This document shows positions 16,836 through 25,163 of a DNA stretch of 64,000 nucleotides, piece by piece. The notes below the pieces were generated by a model that did not search any database, was not told the DNA's origin, and saw only the letters and a program-made list of their open reading frames with translations. This DNA is from JAHTBL01 sp038532735 (lineage in GTDB: Bacteria > Pseudomonadota > Alphaproteobacteria > Rhodobacterales > Rhodobacteraceae). How positions within the stretch are numbered: the first letter of the stretch is position 1; each line of letters begins with the position of its first letter. The stretch covers positions 124,001-188,000 of the forward strand of contig JBCBAC010000002.1 of assembly GCA_038532735.1 (NCBI GenBank), written 5' to 3'. A program made the translations under genes and the position numbers.

Positions 16836-17001
16836 CCCTTTCATATTTATTTCACTTGCTTTATCGCCTCCCACCCCCCATGTCGGTTATGCGACCGTTA
16901 CCGCTATTCGACCACCTGCTCCTATCCGGCCAGTCAGTTGAAACGCATGACCAAGCCGACCTGCCACATCCTGTGGGCAGTTAATTGAAGGAGACAGACG
17001 G

Positions 17002-17208
17002 ATGGCCAATGGCACCGTTAAATGGTTCAACACCACAAAAGGCTACGGCTTTATTGCCCCCGATGACGGCGGCAAAGACGTTTTCGTTCACATTTCCGCC
17101 GTTGAGCGCGCTGGTCTGACCGGCCTCGCCGACAACCAGAAAGTGACGTTCGACGTCGAAGAAGGCCGCAATGGCCGTGAAGCTGCTGCGAACCTCGCAC
17201 TGGCCTAA
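17002..17208 (+). CDS. Cold-shock protein, CspA family
   Basis: A 68-residue single cold-shock domain that binds single-stranded RNA/DNA and melts mRNA structure at low temperature or during stress. RNP1 is KGYGFIAP (residues 13-20) and RNP2 is DVFVHI (28-33); MANGTVKWFN is the typical first strand. AAGGAG 8-9 nt before the ATG is a strong ribosome-binding site. The gene is preceded by a long leader containing palindromes, as is usual for temperature-regulated csp genes, and followed by a GC-rich hairpin. Several csp paralogues normally exist, so no specific symbol is assigned. Confidence 0.95.
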   Translation: MANGTVKWFNTTKGYGFIAPDDGGKDVFVHISAVERAGLTGLADNQKVTFDVEEGRNGREAAANLALA

Positions 17209-17216
17209 AGCATTCC

Positions 17217-17242
17217 GGGCGGCACCGGTGACGGAGCCGCCC
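17217..17242 (+). terminator. Candidate csp terminator hairpin
   Basis: GGGCGGC (17217-17223) and GCCGCCC (17236-17242) form a 7-bp GC stem with a 12-nt loop, 9 nt after the csp stop and just before the end of the convergent tesA gene. The trailing T run is short (CCCTTTG), so intrinsic termination would be moderate. Confidence 0.45.
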
Positions 17243-17258
17243 AACCCTTTGATATTGC

Positions 17259-17948
17259 TTAGTTAATCAGCGGATCGACCAGCGCCTGAACTTCGGGCCC
17301 GACCACCTCCACAATCCTCATAACACCGTCCGCATTCGGATGAATGCCGTCCGGCTGCATGTATTGCATCAGATCGGCGGGATCGTCGCTCTCGCTCATG
17401 AGGCCTGCGAAGAAGCTCTCCAGATGCTGCGCCCCGAACTCTGCGGCCAGCTCCGGATACATCGCATCAAACGCCCGCTTATACTCCGGCCCGTAATTGC
17501 CCGGCGCTTCCATCCCGATTAGCAGAACCGGCACATCGCGCGCCTGAGCGACCTCCAGAATCCCCCGCAAATTCGCCCGACTGACCGCCGGATCGAGCCC
17601 GCGCAGCACGTCATTTCCGCCCAAAGCCACGATCAAAGCGCCGATGTCTGGCGTCAAAGTCCACTCAATGCGCGATAATCCGCCTTGTGTCGTGTCCCCC
17701 GACACGCCCGCATTCACGACCGTCGCCGCGACCCCATTCTCATTCAGCCAAGCCTGCAGCTGGGGCACAAAGCCGTCCTGCTCCATCAGGCCGTAGCCCT
17801 GGGTCAGGCTATCCCCCAATGCCGCGATGCGCAGGTCCTGCGCCACGGCCACACTGCTCCAAATAATGAAAAACAGAGCGATCAGGTTGCGCGACCAAGC
17901 CCGCGCCCCATATCCCAAAGCAACCAACATCAGCAGGCGTCCTTTCAT
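17259..17948 (-). CDS. tesA: Arylesterase/lysophospholipase, SGNH (GDSL) family, TesA-like
   Basis: A 229-residue periplasmic SGNH hydrolase (thioesterase I/protease I/lysophospholipase L1 type). After an N-terminal hydrophobic export segment (residues about 20-36) come block I GDSLTQG with Ser47, block III GGND with Asn112, and block V DGIHPN with Asp200 and His203. The 17948 start gives a long n-region; 17930 (MLVALG) is an alternative. AAGGA lies 11 nt upstream of 17948. Its CAT start overlaps the ATG of the divergent ABC ATPase gene by 2 nt, mirroring the tesA-ybbA head-to-head arrangement known in other proteobacteria. Confidence 0.88.
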   Translation of the reverse strand: MKGRLLMLVALGYGARAWSRNLIALFFIIWSSVAVAQDLRIAALGDSLTQGYGLMEQDGFVPQLQAWLNENGVAATVVNAGVSGDTTQGGLSRIEWTLTPDIGALIVALGGNDVLRGLDPAVSRANLRGILEVAQARDVPVLLIGMEAPGNYGPEYKRAFDAMYPELAAEFGAQHLESFFAGLMSESDDPADLMQYMQPDGIHPNADGVMRIVEVVGPEVQALVDPLIN

Positions 17949-18642
17949 GTCCGACCCCGTCCTTTCCCTTAAAGATGCGCGTTTATCGCTTGATGGCAAT
18001 GCCGGTCGCGTCGACATCCTTCACGGAATTACACTCGATGTTCACAAAGAAGAGACATTGGGCCTCGTCGGTCCCTCGGGCTCGGGCAAATCCTCCCTTT
18101 TGATGCTGATGGGCGGGCTTGAAACGGCAACTGGCGGCACGGTCACAGCCTTGGGCCGCGATCTGACGCAAATGAACGAAGACACCCTCGCGCGGTTTCG
18201 ACGCGATCATATGGGTATCGTATTTCAGTCATTTCATCTGATCCCCACGATGACGGCGCTCGAAAACGTCGCTGTCCCGCTTGAACTTGCCGGTCACGGC
18301 GATGCGTTCGATCGGGCCGAGGCAGAGCTTCAGGCGGTCGGGCTCTCTCACCGCATTGATCACTACCCCAGTCAGATGTCTGGCGGCGAACAGCAGCGCG
18401 TCGCACTCGCGCGTGCCTCTGCACCGCGTCCCGACATTCTGTTAGCCGACGAACCGACCGGCAATCTCGACGGGCCAAATGGCGCTGCCATCATCGATAT
18501 GCTCTTTGGCCTGCGCGACCGGCACGGCGCAACGCTGGTCCTGGTCACACATGCACCAGAACTTGCGGCGCGCTGTGACCGCACCGTGCAATTGCGAGAT
18601 GGACGCGTAGATGAAGCACCCGCACGGGATGCCGCGGAATGA
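17947..18642 (+). CDS. ABC transporter ATP-binding protein, YbbA/LolD type
   Basis: A 231-residue ATPase that powers the permease encoded next. Walker A is GPSGSGKSS, the signature is MSGGEQQRVALARA, and Walker B is ILLADEPTGNLD, the LADEPTGNLD form being characteristic of the MacB/LolD/YbbA clade. The start was chosen at ATG 17947, which gives MSDPVLSLKDARLSL, a normal ABC N-terminus. The stop overlaps the permease start (ATGA, 4 nt), indicating translational coupling. Together with the divergent tesA the unit resembles tesA-ybbA-ybbP. The exported substrate is unknown; removal of lipids or hydrophobic products is only an inference. Confidence 0.9.
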   Translation: MSDPVLSLKDARLSLDGNAGRVDILHGITLDVHKEETLGLVGPSGSGKSSLLMLMGGLETATGGTVTALGRDLTQMNEDTLARFRRDHMGIVFQSFHLIPTMTALENVAVPLELAGHGDAFDRAEAELQAVGLSHRIDHYPSQMSGGEQQRVALARASAPRPDILLADEPTGNLDGPNGAAIIDMLFGLRDRHGATLVLVTHAPELAARCDRTVQLRDGRVDEAPARDAAE

Positions 18643-21173
18643 GCCTTGCGACCGCTGCCCGTTTTGCCCGCCGCGAGCTAAGGGGCGGCCTGCGCGGCTT
18701 TCGCATATTCCTTGCGTGCCTTGCCTTGGGTGTTGCGGCAATCGCCGCTGTAGGCTCCGTCCGCGCCTCCATTCAAGCTGGGTTGGAGCGCGAGGGGGCC
18801 GCCCTTTTGGGGGGCGACGCCGAACTGGAGTTTACCTACCGCTTCGCAACAGACGAAGAACGCGCCTGGATGGAGGGCAAGGCACTTGCCGTCTCCGAAG
18901 TCACTGATTTCAGGTCCATGGCCGTCGTCGATGGACCCAACGGGGCGGAACGTGGCCTGACCCAAATCAAATCGGTCGACAGTGCCTATCCGCTTGTTGG
19001 CAACGTAGTCCTTGACCCCGAGATATCCCTTTCCGAAGCCCTTAGCGGTACGGATACTCTCCCCGGCGCTGTGATGGAGCGGGTCTTGAAAGACCGGCTC
19101 GGCCTTGAAACCGGCGACATCTTTCGCCTCGGCACGCAGGATTTTATCCTGTCTGCAACGCTGGTGACCGAACCCGACAGCGCAGCGGGCGGCTTTGCCC
19201 TGGGCCCACGAACCATCGTGCGGACCGAGGATTTGGAGAACTCAAGTCTGTTGGGCGCAGGCACGCTCTTCTCAACGAAGTACCGTCTCGATCTTCCCGA
19301 TGCAGCACCGCTTGAAGCGTTGGAAGACGAAGCGGAAAGCCTGTTCGAAGCCAATGGTCTACGCTGGACCGATGCCCGAAATGGCGCGCCCGGTGTTCAG
19401 CAATTCGTCGACCGCTTAGGCGCTTTTCTGGTGCTTGTCGGACTTTCTGGCCTGGCTGTCGGTGGTGTCGGCGTTTCTGCAGCCGTGCGCGCTTATCTTT
19501 CCGGCAAGACCGGTGTGATCGCCACGCTGAAAACCCTGGGAGCTGACCGCCGCACGATCTTTCAAACCTACTTTCTGCAAATCGGCGCGCTGACACTCCT
19601 TGGTATCCTCCTTGGCCTGATCCTTGGCGCTGGTTTGCCGCTTCTGCTCTCGCCGATCATCGAAGCCCGGCTGCCGATCCCGGCGGTCTTTACGATCTAC
19701 CCTGCCCCCCTTGGGGAAGCGGCGATCTATGGATGTCTCGCCGCCCTGATCTTTACGCTTTGGCCTTTGGCACGGACGGACGATATCCGTGCCGCGACGC
19801 TGTTCCGCGATGCCTTGGGTAGCGGGCGGTTGCTGCCTGCCTGGCCTTATCTGTTGACAATTATTGGCCTTCTAGCCGCACTGATCTGGATCGCCATCTG
19901 GTTCTCTGACGCGATGACCCTGACGCTCGCCACCGCAGGTGGCATCGTCGGGGTCTTGCTTGTGCTCACCATCGCCGCGATGGCGATCCGCGCCCTTGCC
20001 CGCCGCGCAACCAAGCTCAAGTCAACACGCGGGCGCACCGCGCTCCGACTAGCACTTGGATCAATAGGTGGTCCGCGCGAAGAGGCGACATCGGTCGTTC
20101 TTTCCCTCGGCCTTGGGCTGTCGGTCCTCGCAGCCGTCGGCCAGATCGACGGGAACCTGCGCAACGCCATTTCCGGAGACTTGCCGGAAGTCGCCCCAAG
20201 CTATTTCTTCGTCGATATCCAGAACGATCAGCTTCCCGAATTTCGGGAGCGTCTTGATGCAAACACAGCTGTCTCGCGCGTCGACAGCGCGCCCATGCTG
20301 CGCGGTATCATCACCCGCATCAATGATCGTCCCGCCCGAGATGTTGCAGGCGGGCATTGGGTTTTGGATGGCGACCGCGGCGTCACCTACACCGATGCGC
20401 AGCCCGAAAACACCACACTCACCGAAGGCGCGTGGTGGCCCGAGGACTATTCCGGCCCACCCCTAATCAGTTTTGCGGCCGAAGAGGCCGAGGAGATGGG
20501 CCTCTCTATCGGTGACACGATGACGGTCAATATTTTGGGTCGTGACATCACGGGCACAATCGCGTCTTTCCGAGAGGTTGATTTCTCGACCGCCGGGATC
20601 GGGTTCATCCTCTCCATGAACCCCAGCGCTTTGGCGGGTGCACCCCACACCCATATTGCAACGGTCTACGCCGACGAGGAGGCCGAGGCCGGCATCTTGC
20701 GCGAGCTCGCAAATCTATTTCCCAATATCACAGCCGTCCGCGTGCGCGATGCAATCGACCGTGTGTCGGATGTGCTGGCGGGCCTCGCGGCAGCGACCTC
20801 TTACGGGGCATCGGCCACGCTGCTTACGGGCTTTCTTGTCCTGATCGGCGCCGCAGCCGCGGGGGAGCGTGCGCGCACCTATGAAGCCGCGGTTCTAAAA
20901 ACCATCGGCGCGTCGCGGAGGCGCATCTTATCTAGCTTCGCCCTACGCGCCGCTCTGCTTGGCGCTGGTGCCGGTCTTGTTGCAATTGCCGCAGGGATTA
21001 CCGCGGGCTGGGCCGTGACCACATTTGTGATGGAAACGTCGTTCTCGATTATCTGGCCAAACGCCTTGGTCATTGTGATTGGCGGGGTCGTCGCAACGCT
21101 GCTCGCGGGCCTGGCCTTTGCCTTGCGTCCCCTCGCAGCGCGTCCTGCACAGGTGTTGCGTGCGCGAGAATGA
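18639..21173 (+). CDS. FtsX-like ABC permease, YbbP type
   Basis: An 844-residue inner-membrane permease. One N-terminal helix (residues about 20-45) is followed by a large periplasmic domain, a helix bundle near 260-430, a second periplasmic domain and a final three-helix FtsX-type bundle (SYGASATLLTGFLVLIGAA..., LGAGAGLVAIAAGITAGWAV, ALVIVIGGVVATLLAGLAFALRPL). The double MacB-PCD/FtsX layout matches YbbP, the partner of the ATPase whose gene overlaps its start by 4 nt. It probably extracts a hydrophobic ligand from the membrane mechanically rather than translocating it through a pore. Substrate unknown. Confidence 0.9.
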   Translation: MSLATAARFARRELRGGLRGFRIFLACLALGVAAIAAVGSVRASIQAGLEREGAALLGGDAELEFTYRFATDEERAWMEGKALAVSEVTDFRSMAVVDGPNGAERGLTQIKSVDSAYPLVGNVVLDPEISLSEALSGTDTLPGAVMERVLKDRLGLETGDIFRLGTQDFILSATLVTEPDSAAGGFALGPRTIVRTEDLENSSLLGAGTLFSTKYRLDLPDAAPLEALEDEAESLFEANGLRWTDARNGAPGVQQFVDRLGAFLVLVGLSGLAVGGVGVSAAVRAYLSGKTGVIATLKTLGADRRTIFQTYFLQIGALTLLGILLGLILGAGLPLLLSPIIEARLPIPAVFTIYPAPLGEAAIYGCLAALIFTLWPLARTDDIRAATLFRDALGSGRLLPAWPYLLTIIGLLAALIWIAIWFSDAMTLTLATAGGIVGVLLVLTIAAMAIRALARRATKLKSTRGRTALRLALGSIGGPREEATSVVLSLGLGLSVLAAVGQIDGNLRNAISGDLPEVAPSYFFVDIQNDQLPEFRERLDANTAVSRVDSAPMLRGIITRINDRPARDVAGGHWVLDGDRGVTYTDAQPENTTLTEGAWWPEDYSGPPLISFAAEEAEEMGLSIGDTMTVNILGRDITGTIASFREVDFSTAGIGFILSMNPSALAGAPHTHIATVYADEEAEAGILRELANLFPNITAVRVRDAIDRVSDVLAGLAAATSYGASATLLTGFLVLIGAAAAGERARTYEAAVLKTIGASRRRILSSFALRAALLGAGAGLVAIAAGITAGWAVTTFVMETSFSIIWPNALVIVIGGVVATLLAGLAFALRPLAARPAQVLRARE

Positions 21174-21210
21174 TCTTTCTAGCGCCTTTCCGGGACGCAG
21201 TTGCTTTCGC

Positions 21211-22602
21211 TCACTTTCGCAAGTTCAACAAGCTCAACAAACGCGCCTGACGCGCGAATGGATCGCGATCCTCTGGTGCGTGACCTTCGCGGATGACCTT
21301 GCGGGCCAGCAGAAACGCAATGGCCCCAAAAACGACGCCTCCAAGTGCTTGACCGATCAGAACGCCCGGCGCCCCAAACGCCCAAGCGCAGAGCGCCACC
21401 AAAGGCATCGTCCCAAGCGTATGCCGCCCCCAGTTCACCCATGTGGAATAGAACGGATGACCGAGGTTATTGAAGGCGGCATTCGAGACGAAGAGCACCC
21501 CGTTGAAAAAGAACAGCAGCGCAAGTGGCCCGCAGAACAGAAACACCAGCTCTTTGGTGATGCCGTCCGCATCAAAAAGCGCCACAATCAGGCCGCGCAA
21601 TCCGAAAAGCGCCAAGGCGATGCCAAGCACAACAAGCCCCGTGAATGCGAGCCCTGCAAGGAAAGCGCCCTCCACCCGCGCGCTGTCTTTGGCACCGAAG
21701 TTTTGCCCGATGATCGGCCCAATCGCCCCCGACAGCGCAAAGATCACCGCAAATGAGACAGGCGTCAAGCGGCCCACAATGGCCATCCCCGCCACCGCCG
21801 CTTCACCGTATTCCGCCATCGCACGCGTGACATAGGCCTGCCCCACAGGTGTCGCGAGTTGCGTCAGGATTGCGGGAAACGCGATGGTCAGGGTGGGCGG
21901 CAAATCCTCAATCAGGCAACTGACCGTCGGCAGCTTCAGCCCGCCATAGAACTTGATGATCGGCAGCAGCGCGGTTGCCGCCATCACAACCCGCGCACAT
22001 ACGGAGGCAAACGCAGCCCCGGTCAGCTCCAGATCCAATCCGAAAATCAAAATCGGATCGAGGATCGCGTTGACCACGCCTGCATAAATCGTCGCCATCA
22101 TCGCGCGCTTCGCATCCCCATGCGCACGCAGGATTGCGCCACCCATCATGCCGATCATCAAAAGTGGCAAGGAGGGCACAATGATCTGCAAGTAATGCAC
22201 GGTCAGATCCAGTGTCTCGCCTGTCGCACCCAAAAGCTCTGCAAAAAACCTCAGATTGAACCAGACAAGTGCCGCAAAGATGGCCGAGAATATCACCCCG
22301 TAGATCAGCGACGTCGACGTGCGGCGCGCTGCCAGTCCTTCGTCCCCTTGACCCAGCGCACGGGCCACCAAAGCGCCCGCTGCAATCGCCAGCCCGATAC
22401 TGAACGACGTGGTGAAAAACAGGATTGCGCCCGCATATCCAACCGCCGCCGCCAGCTCTGCCTTGCCGAGCATCGAGATGAAAACCATATCGATGAAATC
22501 GACAAGGAACACAGCCATCAGGCCAACCGATGCCGTCAGCGACATCACAGAGACATGTTTGAACAGGCTGCCCGTCAGGAACTTTGCAGGCGCCTGTGCC
22601 AT
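21211..22602 (-). CDS. MATE family efflux transporter
   Basis: A 463-residue multidrug and toxic compound extrusion antiporter with about twelve membrane helices in two pseudo-symmetric halves (first half from FKHVSVMSLTASVGLMAVFLVDFIDMVFI; second from TIAFPAILTQLATPVGQAYVTRAM). It is expected to expel cationic compounds using a sodium or proton gradient. The ATG lies 4 nt after the gltX stop, and its ribosome-binding site (AAAGGG) lies in the end of gltX, so the two form an operon. It faces the YbbP-like permease tail to tail. The specific drug or metabolite cannot be told. Confidence 0.9.
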   Translation of the reverse strand: MAQAPAKFLTGSLFKHVSVMSLTASVGLMAVFLVDFIDMVFISMLGKAELAAAVGYAGAILFFTTSFSIGLAIAAGALVARALGQGDEGLAARRTSTSLIYGVIFSAIFAALVWFNLRFFAELLGATGETLDLTVHYLQIIVPSLPLLMIGMMGGAILRAHGDAKRAMMATIYAGVVNAILDPILIFGLDLELTGAAFASVCARVVMAATALLPIIKFYGGLKLPTVSCLIEDLPPTLTIAFPAILTQLATPVGQAYVTRAMAEYGEAAVAGMAIVGRLTPVSFAVIFALSGAIGPIIGQNFGAKDSARVEGAFLAGLAFTGLVVLGIALALFGLRGLIVALFDADGITKELVFLFCGPLALLFFFNGVLFVSNAAFNNLGHPFYSTWVNWGRHTLGTMPLVALCAWAFGAPGVLIGQALGGVVFGAIAFLLARKVIREGHAPEDRDPFARQARLLSLLNLRK

Positions 22603-22606
22603 CGGC

Positions 22607-23932
22607 CTAGCCCTTTGCCCGAACGCGCTGCAACAGCGGCATCACAGAGGCCATATCGGGCCCGTTCCGGCGTCCCGTCACAGCCAAACGCAGCGGCATA
22701 AACAGCCCTTTGCCTTTGCGCCCTGTCGCTTCTTTGACAGCCGACGTCCACTCGCTCCACGTCGTTTCCGTGTATGGGCCGTCGGGCAGCAAGGCCATCG
22801 CTTCGGCCACAAACGCTTCGTCACCGTCTTCGATCAAAGGATCGGCCCCGTCCCGGAAGAGCGTCCACCACTCCGCCAGATCAGCGCGGATGGTGATATT
22901 GTCCTTCGCCACCGCCCAGAACTGCGCGGCCATATCATCCGGCACGCCAAGGTCTGACACGTCATCGGCGACCGCGTCCAAAGGCAGGGTCTGCAGGTAA
23001 TGCGCGGTCAGCGGAAACAGGTCATTTTCGTCAAATTTAGTCGGAGCGGACCCGAAATGAGAGATATCAAAGCCCTCAACAAGTTCCTCCATCGAACTGC
23101 GCAGCTCCACCGGTTGGCTCGACCCAAGCCGCGCCATCAACGACAGCAACGCCATGGGCTCAACCCCACGCGCGCGCAGATCACGCAAGGACAAGGTGCC
23201 AAGGCGCTTTGACAGTGCTTCACCCTGCGGACCAGTCAGCAGAGAATGGTGCGCAAATTCCGGCACCGTGCCACCAATCGCCTCGATCATCTGAATTTGC
23301 GTCGCAGTATTGGTCACATGATCCGAGCCGCGCACAACATGGGTCACGCCCATATCCGTATCGTCCACAATCGAGGCTAGTGTATAGAGCACTTGCCCGT
23401 CGCCCCGGATCAGGACTGGATCACTGACACTCGCTGCATCAATCGAAATGTCGCCCAGAATACCATCAGTCCAGGCGATCCGTTCGTGATCCAGCTTGTA
23501 ACGCCAGACACCACTGCCGCGCTCAGCGCGCAAAGCGTCTTTCTCAGCGTCCGACAACGCCAATGCCGCGCGATCATAAACGGGCGGCTTACCCATATTC
23601 AGCTGCTTTTTGCGCTTCAGATCAAGCTCTGTTGGGGTTTCGAACGCCTCGTAGAACTTGCCCATCTCACGCAGTTTGTCCGCCGTTTCTGCATAGCGGT
23701 CCAGCCGATCGGATTGCCGCTCAATCCGGTCCCAGGTCAGCCCGAGCCATTCGAGGTCTTCCTTGATCGCGTCGACATACTCTTCCTTCGAGCGCTCGGG
23801 ATCCGTGTCGTCGATCCGCAGGATGAACGTGCCACCTGCCTTGCGTGCAATCAGGTAATTGAACAACGCTGTGCGCAGGTTGCCGATGTGGATATAGCCA
23901 GTGGGCGATGGGGCAAAACGGGTGACGGTCAT
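22607..23932 (-). CDS. gltX: Glutamyl-tRNA synthetase
   Basis: A class I synthetase charging tRNA-Glu, and in non-discriminating forms tRNA-Gln. The HIGH motif is HIGN at residues 15-18 inside FAPSPTGYIHIGNLRTALFNY; the KMSKS-like loop is ALSKRLGTLSL. 441 residues is slightly short for GltX (about 465), typical of the shorter of two GluRS paralogues often present in alphaproteobacteria. AGGAG precedes the ATG. The first gene of a two-gene unit with the MATE transporter. The tRNA-Gln(UUG) gene at 50293 is a possible substrate if the organism makes Gln-tRNA indirectly with GatCAB. Confidence 0.93.
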   Translation of the reverse strand: MTVTRFAPSPTGYIHIGNLRTALFNYLIARKAGGTFILRIDDTDPERSKEEYVDAIKEDLEWLGLTWDRIERQSDRLDRYAETADKLREMGKFYEAFETPTELDLKRKKQLNMGKPPVYDRAALALSDAEKDALRAERGSGVWRYKLDHERIAWTDGILGDISIDAASVSDPVLIRGDGQVLYTLASIVDDTDMGVTHVVRGSDHVTNTATQIQMIEAIGGTVPEFAHHSLLTGPQGEALSKRLGTLSLRDLRARGVEPMALLSLMARLGSSQPVELRSSMEELVEGFDISHFGSAPTKFDENDLFPLTAHYLQTLPLDAVADDVSDLGVPDDMAAQFWAVAKDNITIRADLAEWWTLFRDGADPLIEDGDEAFVAEAMALLPDGPYTETTWSEWTSAVKEATGRKGKGLFMPLRLAVTGRRNGPDMASVMPLLQRVRAKG

Positions 23933-24073
23933 GCAAGCTCTCCTGTTGGACGGTGGCTTCCCACAGCGCAGGCGTTTTGTCTAGCGCCCCCGCGCATCTC
24001 ACGTCTGCGTCAATGACTGGGTTATGCGGGCAATCACGCTACCTTGCTTGTTGCAATACAAGGGAGAGACCTC

Positions 24074-24997
24074 ATGTCCATCACACGCCGCCAAGCCCTG
24101 ACAGCTGCCGCTGCTCTACCTGCCGCAACACTTGCCCCGACGCTGCTCCGCGCGGACGGTCACAGCCCATTGATGACCCTGTCGCACATGTTCAACCTTG
24201 GGGATTTCAAAGTGGTGACGCTGCTGGATGGCTCCCGCGCTGCAGAGAACCCGCAGGAAACCTTCGGCATGAACGTGTCTGCGGAAGAATTTCAGTCCGT
24301 CTCAGAGGCGAATTTTATCCCCGCCGATATGGGCCAGTTCTTTTTCACGCCAACGCTGGTCGATACCGGGTCCGAGCGGGTCCTGTTCGACACGGGTCTC
24401 GGCCAAGGCGGCTTACAAAAGGCATTAGAACATGCAGGCTATAGCCCCAAAGACATCTCGATTGTCGTGATCACTCACATGCACCCCGACCATATCGGCG
24501 GCATGATGAGCAATGGCGCCGCCACTTTCCCCAATGCGCGCTACGTCACCGGCAGTACGGAGTACAACTTCTGGTCCGCGATGGAAGCAGGCAACCGCGT
24601 CGGCGATATGGTGGCCTCGAACGTCAAGCCTTTGGCCGAGCAGATGACCTTCATCGAGGACGGCGCGAGCGTCGTGTCAGGTGTTACCGCGATGGCGGCC
24701 TTCGGCCACACGCCCGGCCATATGGGCTATATGCTGGAAAGCGGAGGGCGACAGCTGTTCTTGATGGCTGATATGGCCAACCATTATGTCTGGTCGCTGG
24801 CCTACCCAGATTGGGAAGTGCGCTTTGACATGGACAAGGAAGCTGCCGCAGCGACGCGCCGTCGCGTCCTCGGCATGCTGGCCGCCGACAAGATCGCGAC
24901 AATTGGCTATCACATGCCCTTCCCCGCTGCAGGCTTCGTGGAAACGCGCGAGGATGGGTTCCGATATGTGCCGGTCAGCTACCAATTCATGGGCTGA
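24074..24997 (+). CDS. Tat-exported metallo-beta-lactamase-fold hydrolase
   Basis: A 307-residue MBL-fold protein. The N-terminus SITRRQALTAAAALPAATLAPTLLRA is a twin-arginine signal, so it is exported folded to the periplasm. The metal motif is HMHPDH (residues 135-140), with GHTPGHMGY and, later, the DMANH region supplying further ligands, giving a binuclear Zn site as in lactonases and related hydrolases. A start 10 codons upstream is possible, but AAGGGAGAG is correctly placed only for 24074. No operon partner. The substrate is unknown; a quorum-lactonase role is possible but not shown. Confidence 0.88.
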   Translation: MSITRRQALTAAAALPAATLAPTLLRADGHSPLMTLSHMFNLGDFKVVTLLDGSRAAENPQETFGMNVSAEEFQSVSEANFIPADMGQFFFTPTLVDTGSERVLFDTGLGQGGLQKALEHAGYSPKDISIVVITHMHPDHIGGMMSNGAATFPNARYVTGSTEYNFWSAMEAGNRVGDMVASNVKPLAEQMTFIEDGASVVSGVTAMAAFGHTPGHMGYMLESGGRQLFLMADMANHYVWSLAYPDWEVRFDMDKEAAAATRRRVLGMLAADKIATIGYHMPFPAAGFVETREDGFRYVPVSYQFMG

Positions 24998-25040
24998 CAC
25001 CTCTTGGCCGAGGGCGGATGCCTTCGGCGAGGATATTTGG

Positions 25041-25098
25041 AAAAAGCGAAGCGGCTTCAATAAGAGGTCAAAAAGCGAAGCGGCTTCAGTAAAACGTC
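25041..25098. repeat. Two tandem 29-bp direct repeats
   Basis: Copies at 25041-25069 and 25070-25098 share their first 19 bases exactly and differ at three positions after that. Each copy contains the small palindrome GAAGC-G-GCTTC. They lie between the MBL-fold gene and the convergent nadE. Confidence 0.7.
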
Positions 25099-25106
25099 AG
25101 GAAAGG

Positions 25107-25132
25107 GCGCGCGTTAAGGTTAACGGGCGCGC
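25107..25132. terminator. GC-rich imperfect inverted repeat between MBL-fold gene and nadE
   Basis: GCGCGCGTTAA (25107-25117) pairs with TTAACGGGCGCGC (25120-25132) through an extra GG bulge. On the plus strand it is followed by TTGTTTCATCTTT, so it may work as a weak bidirectional terminator between convergent genes. Confidence 0.4.
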
Positions 25133-25163
25133 TTGTTTCATCTTTGGCCAAATACTCAGAAAA

